The notes under the pieces were generated by a model that saw nothing but the letters and a program-made list of their open reading frames with translations, was not told the DNA's origin and did no database searches. Shown in pieces: positions 17,250 through 28,226 of a stretch of DNA of 64,000 nucleotides. Source of the DNA: CAYOSF01 sp964406605 (GTDB taxonomy: Bacteria; Chloroflexota; Dehalococcoidia; DSTF01; RBG-16-68-14); assembly GCA_964406605.1 (NCBI GenBank), contig CAYOSF010000007.1, forward strand, positions 1-64,000. The letters are read 5' to 3'. The translations under genes and the position numbers were made by a program. Every line of letters starts with the position of its first letter. The stretch's first letter is position 1.

Positions 17250-19088
17250 GTGCCCTACAAGCCCATTAGCGACTACGGCATCATCGGCGACATGCATTCC
17301 GCCGCCATCGTCGGGCTGGACGGTTCCATCGACTGGCTGTGCTATCCCCGGCTCGACTCTCCCAGCGTCTTCGCCGCCATCCTGGACGACGAGAAGGGCG
17401 GCCGCTTCCGCCTGAGTCCAACGGGCCCGCATCGGTCCGAGCAGCGCTACCTGCCCGATACGAATATCCTCTCCACGTTCTTCACCACGGCCGGCGGGCG
17501 GGTGGAAGTGCAGGACTTCATGCCTATCGGGAAGAACGCCAGGGAGTCCGCGTACGAGCTGTTGCGCGTCGTGAGGGGGCTGGAGGGCTCGGTCCAGATG
17601 TCGTGTGTGTTCCAGCCTCGACTCGATTACGCGCGTGGAGCCACCAGGGTCCGCCGCGCCCCGGGCGGCGCCGTTGCCGAGAAGGACGCGGCGCGCCTGG
17701 CGCTGGCCTCGCCCGTGGAGCTGACCGTCGAGGGCGACGCAGCCACCGGCGCGTTTTCCGTGCGCCGGGGCGAGGAGCTCGTGTTCGACCTCCATTGGGG
17801 AACCGGACAGCCGCCTGATGCCGCAGGCTGGCGCGAGCGGCTGGACTTCACCGCCGGCACATGGCGGGGCGTGCTCGACACGATCAACTACCAGGGCCGC
17901 TGGCGGGAGGAAGTCGTGCGCTCAGTGCTCGTGCTGCACCTCCTCGTCTATCTGCCGACGGGGGCGCTGGTCGCTGCCGCCACCACGTCGCTCCCCGAGT
18001 GGATCGGCGGCGACCGGAACTGGGACTATCGATACTGCTGGATCCGGGACGCCGCCTTCATCCTCGACGTATTCGACCGCCTCGGCCACATCGGCGAGAC
18101 GGCCGAGTTCACGAAGTGGCTTACCGTCTTCTGCCGGTCCTGCGGTGAGCGCCTGCGACCCCTCTACGGCGTGCAACACGAGCAGGAATTTCGCGAGGTG
18201 ACGCTCGACCACCTGGAGGGCTATCGGGGGTCCAGGCCGGTCCGCATCGGCAACGCCGCCGCCGCTCAGCTTCAGATGGACCTCTTCGGAGAGGTGATGG
18301 TCGCCGTCGCCTCCTTCCATCGGGCCGGCGGCCGGATCGAGGACGCCATGTGGTCGACGATCGAGAGCTTCGTACGGGCCGTCTCGGACAACTGGCGCCG
18401 GCCCGACCGCGGGATCTGGGAGGTGAGGGGAGAGCCGCGCCAATTCGTCCACTCCAAGGTGATGTGCTGGCTGGCCGTTGACCGTGCCATCACGCTGGCC
18501 GAGGTGCTGGGCAAGAGCGTCGATCTTGTGCGCTGGCGAGCCCTACGAGAGGAGATCCACGCGGACGTGCTGGCGCGTGGCTGGAACGAGCGGCTTGGAT
18601 CGTTCGTCCAGTTCTATGGCGCGGAATACACGGACGCTGCTCTACTAATGATCCCCATGGTGGGCTTCCTGCCCGCCGACGACGAGCGCATGCGCTCCAC
18701 GGTGCGATGCATCCAGGAGGAACTGACCGTGAACGGTCTGCTGCGCCGCTATCCGGTCGACCGCACCGACGATGGCTTTGGGAGCGAAGAGGGAGTGTTC
18801 ACCATGTGCACGCTCTGGCTCGTCGCCTATCACATCTTCGTCGGGGAGCTGGAGCAGGCGCGCCGGCTTTTCAATCGTGTCCTGGCGGCGGGGAACCACT
18901 TGGGGCTCTTCTCGGAGATGGTGGACGCCTGCTCGGGGCAGGCTCTGGGCAACTTTCCCCAGGCGTTCACGCATGTCTCACTCATCCACACGGCCCGCAA
19001 CCTCGACCTGGCCTTGCGCCGGAGAGAGGCGCTTCGACACGAGGACGTGCGGGTCGGCGAACCCGGTGCCAAGAAGGAGGTTTCATGA
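17250..19088 (+). CDS. Glycoside hydrolase family 15 protein (glucoamylase/trehalase-like)
   Basis: 612 aa from a GTG at 17250 preceded by GGAGGGA. N-terminal beta-sandwich (about 1-230) starting with the typical ISDYGIIGDMHSAAIVGLDGSIDWLCYPRLDSPSVF pattern split here as ISDYGIIGD and DGSIDWLC, followed by an (alpha/alpha)6 barrel: NWDYRYCWIRDAAF near residue 255, catalytic Glu in EEGVFTMCTLWLV (about 512) and GLFSEMVDA with GNFPQAFTHVSLI (about 551-575). Members hydrolyse alpha-glucosidic bonds of maltooligosaccharides or trehalose; the exact substrate is not readable. Its 3' end contains the Shine-Dalgarno site of the next gene and overlaps it by 4 nt, so the two are translationally coupled. 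Confidence 0.9.
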   Translation: MPYKPISDYGIIGDMHSAAIVGLDGSIDWLCYPRLDSPSVFAAILDDEKGGRFRLSPTGPHRSEQRYLPDTNILSTFFTTAGGRVEVQDFMPIGKNARESAYELLRVVRGLEGSVQMSCVFQPRLDYARGATRVRRAPGGAVAEKDAARLALASPVELTVEGDAATGAFSVRRGEELVFDLHWGTGQPPDAAGWRERLDFTAGTWRGVLDTINYQGRWREEVVRSVLVLHLLVYLPTGALVAAATTSLPEWIGGDRNWDYRYCWIRDAAFILDVFDRLGHIGETAEFTKWLTVFCRSCGERLRPLYGVQHEQEFREVTLDHLEGYRGSRPVRIGNAAAAQLQMDLFGEVMVAVASFHRAGGRIEDAMWSTIESFVRAVSDNWRRPDRGIWEVRGEPRQFVHSKVMCWLAVDRAITLAEVLGKSVDLVRWRALREEIHADVLARGWNERLGSFVQFYGAEYTDAALLMIPMVGFLPADDERMRSTVRCIQEELTVNGLLRRYPVDRTDDGFGSEEGVFTMCTLWLVAYHIFVGELEQARRLFNRVLAAGNHLGLFSEMVDACSGQALGNFPQAFTHVSLIHTARNLDLALRRREALRHEDVRVGEPGAKKEVS

Positions 19089-19975
19089 GCGATCTACCGC
19101 GTATCGTGCCGGCCGCGGTCACCCCGTTCTCGGAGGGAGGCGAGCGCCTCCTCCTGGAATGGATCCCACAGCACTTGAACTACCTCGAGCGTCGAGGCGC
19201 TGATGGCGTGCTGGCGCTGGGCACAAACGGCGAAGGTCCCTCCCTCACGCTCCGGGAGCGGAAAGACGTCATCGACGCCGTGCTCACCCACCGGGGACGG
19301 CTTGGCGCGTTTATCGGCACCGGCTGCGCCTCGCTGCCGGAGACGATCGAGCTCTCCCGCTATGCCATCGAGCGCGGTGCCGACGCCGCGCTGGTCGTGC
19401 CGCCGTTCTACTTCAAAGAGATCGATCCCCAAGGCCTCATCGCCTACTATGGGACGCTCCTCGATGCGCTTTCGCCGGTCCGCAAGGTCATTCTCTACAA
19501 CATCCCGGACGTGTCCGGCGTCGAGATCAGCGACGAGTTGGTGGACGCGCTCGTCGACAGATACCCGGAGCGGCTGCTCGGCATCAAGGACACCAGCGGT
19601 AGCGTGGAGCGCACCCGGCGCTATGTCGAGCGCTATCCTCAGCTCGCCGTCTACAGCGGGGGGGACCGCGGCCTGGCCGGAGCGCTTCAAGCGGGCGCGC
19701 ATGGCGCCATCTCCGGCGGCGCCAACGTCCGGCCTGACCGTTTCGCCGCCGTGGTCCACGCCCACGCCGCGGGAGAGGACCTGGAGGCGCTTCAGGCGGG
19801 CGTGGACAGCATCCACGAGGCGATTCGCGGCCTCCCCTCCCACAGCGCCATCAAGCACCTGCTCCACCTGGTCGCCGGCCTCCCGCTCACCTACGTGCGC
19901 CCGCCTCTCCGCGACCTGACACCGGATGAGGTCGACATCCTGTCGCATCGGGTGGGGGAGCTGGCGCTCGCCTGA
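19085..19975 (+). CDS. Dihydrodipicolinate synthase/N-acetylneuraminate lyase family aldolase
   Basis: 296 aa from the ATG at 19085 after AAGGAGG, in an ATGA overlap with the GH15 stop. Class I aldolase TIM barrel of the DapA/NanA family: AAVTPF, GTNGEGPSLT (about residues 43-52), YNIPDVSG with the relay Tyr (about 138) and the Schiff-base Lys in GIKDTSG (about 166-172), then SGGDRGL. The family contains lysine biosynthesis DapA and many sugar-acid aldolases. Coupling to a glycoside hydrolase gene favours a sugar-acid role, but lysine synthesis cannot be excluded. Confidence 0.85.
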   Translation: MSDLPRIVPAAVTPFSEGGERLLLEWIPQHLNYLERRGADGVLALGTNGEGPSLTLRERKDVIDAVLTHRGRLGAFIGTGCASLPETIELSRYAIERGADAALVVPPFYFKEIDPQGLIAYYGTLLDALSPVRKVILYNIPDVSGVEISDELVDALVDRYPERLLGIKDTSGSVERTRRYVERYPQLAVYSGGDRGLAGALQAGAHGAISGGANVRPDRFAAVVHAHAAGEDLEALQAGVDSIHEAIRGLPSHSAIKHLLHLVAGLPLTYVRPPLRDLTPDEVDILSHRVGELALA

Positions 19976-19994
19976 CGCCGCCGTAGACGCAGCG

Positions 19995-20016
19995 GCGCCC
20001 CGACTCCTCGGGGCGC
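19995..20016. terminator. Hairpin between convergent genes
   Basis: GCGCCCCG (19995-20002) pairs with CGGGGCGC (20009-20016) around a 6-nt loop, between the ends of the aldolase gene and hsp20. No T-tract follows on either strand, so efficiency is uncertain. Confidence 0.5.
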
Positions 20017-20049
20017 TTCGCTCGGGGGCAGCCAGCCGTCAGGCGGGTA

Positions 20050-20523
20050 TCACGACTTCTTGCCTTCCAGGACGCCCTTGGTCTTCACCTCGATCGTCTT
20101 CGGGCGCATCTCGGCGGCCTTGGGCAGGCGAAGGTCGAGCACGCCGTCCTCGAAGGTGGCCTCGGCCTTCTCCGACTCCACCCGGACGGGCAGTGTGAAC
20201 GCGCGCTGGAACGTACCGTAGCGTCGCTCCCGCCTGTAGTACTCGTGTTTCTTCTCTTCCTCTTCCTGCTTGACCTCACCCTTGATCGTCAGGGTCCCGC
20301 CGGTCACGGAGATCGAAACGTCGTCCGGCTTCACGCCCGGTAGAGACGCCCTTACAACGACCTCGTTCTCGGTCTCGTAGAGGTCCACGGGGAACAGCCC
20401 CTCGCCGTTCTCCCAGTTCAGCAGACGCCACGGCCGGCTGAAGCCTCGGTCGAACAGGCTGTCCATGGTGCTCCTCAGGTCCGCCATCTCACCGAATGGG
20501 TCCCAACGTATGATGTTAGCCAT
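20050..20523 (-). CDS. Small heat shock protein, Hsp20/alpha-crystallin family
   Basis: 157 aa. ATP-independent holdase. The N-terminal segment (NIIRWDPFGEMADLRSTMDSLFD) leads into the alpha-crystallin domain (about 45-140) with the signature LPGVKPDDVSISV and the closing pattern F-x-R-x-F-x-L-P-V (FQRAFTLPV), then GVLDLRLPK. Divergent from dnaJ, with promoter and operator elements between them. Confidence 0.92.
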   Translation of the reverse strand: MANIIRWDPFGEMADLRSTMDSLFDRGFSRPWRLLNWENGEGLFPVDLYETENEVVVRASLPGVKPDDVSISVTGGTLTIKGEVKQEEEEKKHEYYRRERRYGTFQRAFTLPVRVESEKAEATFEDGVLDLRLPKAAEMRPKTIEVKTKGVLEGKKS

Positions 20524-20591
20524 TGTGTTTCCTCCGTTGCTCTTGATCTTGCCTGTAGGTTCATGGGGCTGGCTGCCCTTACTTCGTCTTG

Positions 20592-20620
20592 ATCATATCG
20601 CGTGCCTGGTAATTTGTCAA
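20592..20620 (-). promoter_or_regulatory. Consensus sigma-70 promoter of hsp20
   Basis: Minus strand: TTGACA (20620-20615), 17-nt spacer, TATGAT (20597-20592). The -35 box lies inside the left arm of the inverted repeat at 20614-20632, so a bound repressor would occlude it. Confidence 0.75.
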
Positions 20621-20632
20621 GCAAGCTGACAA
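20614..20632. promoter_or_regulatory. Candidate HspR operator (inverted repeat)
   Basis: TTGTCA-N7-TGACAA. The 7-nt spacing equals that of the HAIR element bound by HspR (CTTGAGT-N7-ACTCAAG in actinobacteria), but the arms differ. An HspR gene lies 1.1 kb away, making it the obvious ligand (inference). Confidence 0.5.
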
Positions 20633-20660
20633 TGGGACTGTAGCTTTTTTTCTACCCACA

Positions 20661-20689
20661 TTGACCTATTTCCGCCCGTCCCCTATAAT
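20661..20689 (+). promoter_or_regulatory. Consensus sigma-70 promoter of dnaJ-hspR
   Basis: TTGACC (20661-20666), 17-nt spacer, TATAAT (20684-20689). The start site would fall about 7 nt upstream of the ATG at 20704, leaving a minimal leader with GAGGAG. Confidence 0.75.
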
Positions 20690-20703
20690 AATCATGAGGA
20701 GCC

Positions 20704-21690
20704 ATGCCCAAGAAGAACTTCTACGACGTCCTTGGGGTGCCCAGGAGCGCGTCTCAAAAGGACATCCGACAGGCCTACCGGCGTTTGGCCAGGAAGTACC
20801 ATCCCGACGTGAACCGTGGCGACAAGTCGGCCGAGGCCCGCTTCAAGGAGATCAACGCGGCCAACGAGGTGCTCTCCGACGCCGAGAAGCGCAAGAAGTA
20901 CGACAAGTACGGCGATCAGTGGGAGCACGCCGACCAGATCGAGGAGATGCAGCGACGGGCGGGCGGGCGGGCGTTCCGCTTTGGCCAGGGCGGCGTCACC
21001 TTCGACATCGGCGACATGGGCGGCCTGGGCGACATCGGTGATCTGGGCAGTCTCTTCGGGGGTATCTTCGGCGGGCGTCAGCGTCGCTCCCGCAAGGGCG
21101 CCGATGTCGAGAGCAAGGTGGAGGTCACGTTGGAGGAAGCGTTCCACGGCGGTGCGCGCACGCTGCAGCTTGCCACGGAGGAGCCCTGCGCCACCTGCGG
21201 TGGCACGGGCCAGGTGGCCAACGCGATCTGCCACGTTTGTCAGGGCCGGGGCGCCACGGCGAAGCCGCGGCGCATCGAGGTGAAGATACCGCCCGGCGTT
21301 GACACCGGCTCCCGGGTGCGGATCGCGGGCGAGGGTCAGCCCGGCATGGGCGGGGGACCTCGGGGCGACCTCTACCTCGTGATATCAGTGCTGCGTCACG
21401 CCAGCTTTGAGCGCAAGGGCAACGACCTCCACGTCGAGGTTGAGGTGCCCCTCACGGATGCCGTGCTCGGCGTCGAAGTGGAGGTGCCCACGATCACCGG
21501 CAAGGTCATGCTGAAAGTGCCGCCTCTGACCCAGAACGGCAAGCTCTTTCGGCTGACGGGTCTGGGGATGCCGAAGCTGAAGGGACAGGGTCGAGGTGAC
21601 CTCTACGCCCGCCTCAAGGTCCGACTCCCCGAGGAGCTGGACGAACGTGAGAAGAAACTATTCGAGGAGTTGCGGGCCGCGGGGATCTAG
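20704..21690 (+). CDS. DnaJ-family co-chaperone with a half zinc-finger domain
   Basis: 328 aa. J domain at 1-70 (NFYDVLGVPRSASQKDIRQAYRRLARKYHPDVN, with the HPD motif), a Gly-rich linker containing DIGDMGGLGDIGD, then the substrate-binding part. The zinc domain is reduced: only two CxxCxGxG motifs (CATCGGTG and CHVCQGRG, about 160-182) where full-length DnaJ has four, so it would bind one zinc. The C-terminal domains (IPPGVDTGSRVRIAGEG onward) are normal. Stimulates DnaK ATPase and delivers clients. First gene of a dnaJ-hspR unit; dnaK and grpE are not in the window. Confidence 0.9.
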   Translation: MPKKNFYDVLGVPRSASQKDIRQAYRRLARKYHPDVNRGDKSAEARFKEINAANEVLSDAEKRKKYDKYGDQWEHADQIEEMQRRAGGRAFRFGQGGVTFDIGDMGGLGDIGDLGSLFGGIFGGRQRRSRKGADVESKVEVTLEEAFHGGARTLQLATEEPCATCGGTGQVANAICHVCQGRGATAKPRRIEVKIPPGVDTGSRVRIAGEGQPGMGGGPRGDLYLVISVLRHASFERKGNDLHVEVEVPLTDAVLGVEVEVPTITGKVMLKVPPLTQNGKLFRLTGLGMPKLKGQGRGDLYARLKVRLPEELDEREKKLFEELRAAGI

Positions 21691-21724
21691 CGGTCGTGAC
21701 CTCGCTGTCGGAGGTGAGTAGCAC

Positions 21725-22072
21725 GTGACGAACGAGGAAGAGCTACCGGAAGACGAGCCCTGTTACGTGATCAGCGTCGCGGCGCGCATGGTGGGCATGC
21801 ACGCCCAGACCCTGCGCTACTACGAGCGCGCCGGGCTCGTCCGTCCGTCTCGGTCGGAAGGGCGTCGACGCCTCTACTCGCCGGCGGATGTCGCCCGCCT
21901 GCGCGAGATCCAGGGACTGATCAACGACCTGGGCGTCAACCTGGCCGGCGTCGACGTCATCTTCCGCATGCGCCACCGCATGATCGAGATGGAGGAAGAG
22001 ATCGAGGGGCTCCGCAGCCAGCTCCAGCGCCTGCGTGACCGCAGGTTGCCGGCGCCGAGGGAACAGGTGTGA
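21725..22072 (+). CDS. hspR: HspR-type MerR-family heat-shock regulator
   Basis: 115 aa from the GTG at 21725. MerR-type winged helix (about 14-85): YVISVAARMVGMHAQTLRYYERAGLVRPSRSEGRRRLYSPAD is the family signature, split as YVISVAARMVGM, LRYYERAGLV and GRRRLYS, followed by LREIQGLINDLGVNLAGV, diagnostic for HspR over metal-sensing MerR. A coiled coil (about 88-108) would mediate dimers. Represses heat-shock genes, usually with DnaK as co-repressor. Placed directly after dnaJ, a usual arrangement, and likely controlling hsp20, dnaJ and clp here. Confidence 0.88.
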   Translation: MTNEEELPEDEPCYVISVAARMVGMHAQTLRYYERAGLVRPSRSEGRRRLYSPADVARLREIQGLINDLGVNLAGVDVIFRMRHRMIEMEEEIEGLRSQLQRLRDRRLPAPREQV

Positions 22073-22103
22073 TAAGCCAGGCAATCTTCTGTCCCTACGA
22101 AGG

Positions 22104-22172
22104 GGAAATCCTGCGGCCTGGAGCCCGCAGCTTGGGAGATCCAGAAGCCGCCGGTTTCAACCGGCGGATGGG
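22104..22172. repeat. REP-like palindromes downstream of hspR
   Basis: Two imperfect palindromes: CTGCGGCCTGGAGCCCGCAG (about 22109-22128) and GCCGCCGGTTTCAACCGGCGG (from about 22148), the same pair that recurs inside each copy of the tandem duplication that follows. Confidence 0.7.
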
Positions 22173-22429
22173 CACCCAACGGGCGCAGGAGGTGGCGGAG
22201 AAGACCTGCGGGCTGAAGCCCGCAGCTTGGGGAATCGAGAAGCCGCCGGTTTCAACCGGCGGACAGGCCTGTCGCCCTGAGCAACGCGAAGGGTCTGGCG
22301 CTCCCGGAGGGACGGAACGCCTGGTCCTCGCGGCCGACCAGATGCTTCGCTGCGCTCAGCATGACCATCAGCAGCGTGGCGACGTAGCCCGCCGCTAGGA
22401 CAGGACAGCATACAAGAGGTAACACAGCC

Positions 22430-22675
22430 ATGATGAGACAAGACCGGTTCACCCAACAGGCGCAGGAGGCGGCGGAGAAGACCTGCGGGCTGAAGCTCGC
22501 AGCTTGGGGAATCGAGAAGCCGCCGGTTTCAACCGGCGGACAGGCCTGTCACCCTGAGCAACGCGAAGGGTCTGGCGCTCCCGGAGGGACGGAACGCCTG
22601 GTCCTCGCGGCCGACCAGATGCTTCGCTGCGCTCAGCATGACCATCAGCAGCGTGGCGACGTAGCCCGCCGCTAG
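22430..22675 (+). pseudogene. Duplicated 5' fragment of the clp gene
   Basis: Starts with the same ATGATG and the same upstream AAGAGGT as the intact gene 277 bp downstream, encodes MMRQDRFTQQAQE identical to the chaperone, then runs into the REP palindromes and stops after 81 codons. It keeps a usable ribosome-binding site, so a short useless peptide may be made, or it may act as an upstream ORF. Confidence 0.75.
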
Positions 22676-22706
22676 GACAGGACAGCATACAAGAGGTAAC
22701 ACAGCC

Positions 22707-25163
<2,457 letters not shown>

Positions 25164-25239
25164 CAGGAGCCCTCTGCGGGCGGGGGATCGGCCCGCCGGT
25201 TCCCGCGGCGGATCGGGGCGCGTCGGGCGGTGATCTCGT

Positions 25240-25268
25240 TGCCCGATCGGATGGCCATTTGGTATCAT
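25240..25268 (+). promoter_or_regulatory. Sigma-70-like promoter of the HNH gene
   Basis: TTGCCC (25240-25245), 17-nt spacer, TATCAT (25263-25268). The first ATG of the frame (25267) lies within the -10 box and so cannot be translated from this transcript; this sets the start at 25303. Confidence 0.55.
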
Positions 25269-25302
25269 GCGCCCGTCTACCGGAAGTACAGAGTGTAAAA
25301 GG

Positions 25303-25830
25303 ATGGTCAATAGCGCGGTACTGGTTCTGAATCAGAACTACCAGCCTCTCAACGTGTGCAACGCCGGGCGTGCCTTCGTCCTGGTCGACCGCGGGAAGGC
25401 GGAGGTGTTGGAGCACGGTGACGGCGGGATAACGACGCCCAGCTACGTCTTCCCCAGGCCCTCAGTGATCCGCATGGTGTACATGATCAAGCGCCCGCGG
25501 CCGATGATGCGTCTCTCCCGCCGCGAGGTGTTCACTCGCGACAAGTACACCTGCCTGTACTGCGGCCGCCAGACCCACGACCTGACGCTGGACCACGTCA
25601 TCCCCCGACATCGGGGCGGGCTGCACGAGTGGAACAATCTGGCCTCGGCCTGCAAGGCCTGCAACCATCGCAAGGCGGGGCGGACGCCCAAGGAAGCGCG
25701 GATGCGCCTCCTGAGGGAGCCGTTCGCGCCCAAGGTGAACAGCTACTACGTCGTGTACCGTTACCTGGACGGCCAGGAAAGCTGGCGGAAGTTCCTGCCG
25801 GGCTGGGAAGACGCGGACGGGTATAGCTAG
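25303..25830 (+). CDS. HNH endonuclease family protein
   Basis: 175 aa from the ATG at 25303. N-terminal region VLVLNQNYQPLNVCNAGRAFVLV is typical of a stand-alone, widely conserved HNH group. HNH domain about 80-135: RDKYTCLYCGRQTHDLTLDHVIPRHRGGLHEWNNLASACKACNHRKAGRTP, here seen as CLYCG, LDHVIPRHRGG, NNL and CKACNHRK, with both zinc Cys pairs and the catalytic His. Such proteins are found as single genes in Chloroflexota, Actinobacteria and Cyanobacteria; function in repair or processing is not established. No restriction partner nearby. Confidence 0.88.
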   Translation: MVNSAVLVLNQNYQPLNVCNAGRAFVLVDRGKAEVLEHGDGGITTPSYVFPRPSVIRMVYMIKRPRPMMRLSRREVFTRDKYTCLYCGRQTHDLTLDHVIPRHRGGLHEWNNLASACKACNHRKAGRTPKEARMRLLREPFAPKVNSYYVVYRYLDGQESWRKFLPGWEDADGYS

Positions 25831-25923
25831 CCCCGGGGAACGGGGAACTCGCGGAGGCCGGATGGGAGTCCGGCCTTCTTGCTTTGCATCTTGCCGCACC
25901 AGCGGGCAGACGGCTACAGCACC

Positions 25924-27018
25924 CTAGAAGGGCGAATTGGGGTACTCAAATTCACCTTCCATGGGCACGGTGTCAGCCACGTAGAAGCTTCCGTCGGGCC
26001 GTTCCTTCACCAGGACCCAATACATCTCTCCGTAGGCGGGGCGAAAGACGTAGACGGGATCGCCGCTTGCGCTGCCTGACTCAAGCGTGGGCAGGTCATA
26101 GCACGGCTTCGATGTCCCGGCTTCCCCGGAGTTGCAGTTGATGATCGGCGACCCTTCGAACCCGAAGGCCGCGTAGATCGCCTCCTCCGCAGTGGTGAAT
26201 CCCTCCTGCCCGGGCGCCCCGGGCGTCGACGTGGGCTCTCGCGAGGCGGCGGCCGTGGCTGCGGAAGCGGCCGTTGGAGCCTCTATCGCCGCGGTCTCCG
26301 GTTCGAACTCGGTACTCCCCAGGACCGTCTCCAGCGTGCCGACGCTGCTGTCCCATTCGCTCTCCGGCGCCTCCAGCACGAACTGATAGACGCGGGTGCC
26401 GTCGACGTTCACGATGACGTAGCGTTTGACGACGGCGCCTCCGCCCCCGTCTTCCAGCAGCCCGATCGAGACCCCCTCCGCAGTCCCAACTGGCACCGTC
26501 TCCGGCTCCTCCACCACCTCGAGCCGGGCTGCGTCGGTGGCTCCCTCGCCCGCCATCGCGCCGACCAGCGCGTCGCCGTCGGGAGCGGCGGTGCTGCCGG
26601 GCTCGACGGTCAGGCGCGACCCTCCCGGCACGGGCACGGTCAGATCGGCCTCGCTCTCCGCCAGCACCAGACCGCGCTCACCGTTGTTGAGGAAAGCCCA
26701 GCCGGCGGGCAGCGTGAGCGTCACGCCCGCGGCACTCACCTGCGAACCGGACGTCTGCATGCCACCTTCGTCTTTACCATCACCGCCCAACCACAGGAAG
26801 AGAACAACGATCAGCGCCACGAGGGCGGCTGCGGCCGCACCGCCCACCAGTACCCGTCGGTCGATTCCCCCCACTCTGCTCGTCTGGGTGGCCGAAGGCA
26901 CGGCCCCTCGGTCCTCCGGCTGCGCCGGTCGGACCGGCCGGCCGCACTTCTCGCAGAAGCGAATGGCCGGCCCCAGCGCGGCTCCGCACCCGGCGCAGAA
27001 CCTGGCTGCCGCGCTCAC
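25924..27018 (-). CDS. Zinc-ribbon, single-pass membrane protein, unknown function
   Basis: 364 aa from a GTG at 27018 that overlaps the upstream stop codon (GTGA) and has GGGGGAGG 7 nt before it, so translation is coupled. The N-terminus has a double zinc ribbon (CAGC and CEKC within residues 8-26), a disordered linker, one transmembrane helix (about 56-78) and a large outer domain. That domain begins like a PsbP/LpqN-type lipid-carrier fold (VTLTLPAGWAFLN) and ends, after an Ala/Thr/Pro linker, with a small module having two Cys (NCNSGEAGTSKPCYD). Cotranscribed with the exported protein upstream. Confidence 0.7.
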   Translation of the reverse strand: MSAAARFCAGCGAALGPAIRFCEKCGRPVRPAQPEDRGAVPSATQTSRVGGIDRRVLVGGAAAAALVALIVVLFLWLGGDGKDEGGMQTSGSQVSAAGVTLTLPAGWAFLNNGERGLVLAESEADLTVPVPGGSRLTVEPGSTAAPDGDALVGAMAGEGATDAARLEVVEEPETVPVGTAEGVSIGLLEDGGGGAVVKRYVIVNVDGTRVYQFVLEAPESEWDSSVGTLETVLGSTEFEPETAAIEAPTAASAATAAASREPTSTPGAPGQEGFTTAEEAIYAAFGFEGSPIINCNSGEAGTSKPCYDLPTLESGSASGDPVYVFRPAYGEMYWVLVKERPDGSFYVADTVPMEGEFEYPNSPF

Positions 27019-28094
27019 GGCGCGCCTCCCCCACCTGAGCTGGAATCTGCGCCTGGCGAAAACCGTTCCTCCCACCCGAGGGCATCCCTGCCCGCGACCA
27101 GCTCCAAGAAGCGCCCGACGGCGGTCACCCGGTCCTGGCCGGGGACCGTGTACGTCGTGCGGTCGTCCGCGAGCTTCCTGATCAGCGGCATGGCGGCGCC
27201 AACCGACGGGAAGAGCGGCAAGCCGTCCTTGCCCTGGAGACCGGCGAGAAACACAGCGATGAGCACTTGACTTGCGAGATCCTCTTCCTGTTCAGTCGGG
27301 TTGGGAAACCTCTCGAGAATCGAGTCCTCCACAGCCCCCCTCTCCTCCCAAGCGCGCCGCGCCCCATCGCAGCGGGTGAGGCCAGCAAGGGTCCTGGGGT
27401 CGCGTGCCGGGTCGCTGGCGGTCCGGCCAGGACAATGCACGTATTCTGAGATTCCAGGGATCAGGGGATCGAGACCTGATGCACCCCAGAAGACTGCCGC
27501 GATGTCTGTGGAGTCGTCGGTTGTGGTCTCGCCATCCGACGCGTCGTCCGGCGGAGCCACAATGCCCGGTTCCTCCTCCGGCTCCCCGGTCAGGACTGCC
27601 GCCAGCTCTTGGTCTACGTGCTTGGCGATGGCTTTCGCGGCGTCCGTCTGCCCGAGAGCGGACCGGACAAAGAAGAGGTACTCCTCGCGGTGAAACCACA
27701 ACCAGTACTCCCCCCGCTCGTTCACGTACTCGACCGCTGCGTCCCCTAGGCCAGACATGGACCTGCCGCCGCCTAGGGTGTCGCGGGCAACCTGCGGGCT
27801 CTCGAGCACCAGGATCCTCGCATCCACGCATGTCTGCATTTCATCCGGTGGATCGAGGCAATCTCCACGGGTAGCGTCGCAAGCGTCGCTCCTCGTCCAG
27901 CGAATGTCATAGCCCTGGTCTTGTGGGAACAGTGCGCAGAGTTCGTCGGGACCCAGGCTCTCCTCCAGAAACGAGAAGGCCACACGAGCAGTGCCCGGGC
28001 GCATCGTGTCTTCCCCGCCGGCGGACGTGGACCAGACCAGCCCACCCGCCAGGATGAGGGCAAGGATAGGGACCAAGAGAAGGAGATGCTTCAG
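27015..28094 (-). CDS. Exported/membrane-anchored protein, unknown function
   Basis: 359 aa if started at a CTG at 28094. The upstream ATGs of the frame (28163, 28175) lie above the promoter -10 box, while the CTG has GGAGG 7 nt before it. The product then begins LKHLLLLVPILALILAGGLVW, a signal anchor. The mature part is acidic, with an N-terminal domain of about 150 residues (FLEESLGPDELCALFPQ) and a Cys-containing C-terminal domain (EYVHCPG, LTRCDG). No family recognised. First gene of a two-gene operon. Confidence 0.65.
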   Translation of the reverse strand: MKHLLLLVPILALILAGGLVWSTSAGGEDTMRPGTARVAFSFLEESLGPDELCALFPQDQGYDIRWTRSDACDATRGDCLDPPDEMQTCVDARILVLESPQVARDTLGGGRSMSGLGDAAVEYVNERGEYWLWFHREEYLFFVRSALGQTDAAKAIAKHVDQELAAVLTGEPEEEPGIVAPPDDASDGETTTDDSTDIAAVFWGASGLDPLIPGISEYVHCPGRTASDPARDPRTLAGLTRCDGARRAWEERGAVEDSILERFPNPTEQEEDLASQVLIAVFLAGLQGKDGLPLFPSVGAAMPLIRKLADDRTTYTVPGQDRVTAVGRFLELVAGRDALGWEERFSPGADSSSGGGGAP

Positions 28095-28124
28095 TCTTCG
28101 GCCTCCGGGTTTCGGATGTCGCGG

Positions 28125-28153
28125 ATTATAGGGGAGGGCAGCGCGCGCGTCAA
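28125..28153 (-). promoter_or_regulatory. Consensus promoter for the 27015-28094 operon
   Basis: Minus strand: TTGACG (28153-28148), 17-nt spacer, TATAAT (28130-28125). Confidence 0.7.
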
Positions 28154-28226
28154 CGGCTGCCATGTGGCGTACCACGGCCGGGCCCGAAGGCCCCGACGTG
28201 TCGAGGGCCTTCGCTGTGTCCGGTCG

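Noticed and set aside
22069..22398. 109-aa frame upstream of clp
   Set aside because: It reads through REP palindromes and the duplicated unit; no ribosome-binding site and no protein character.
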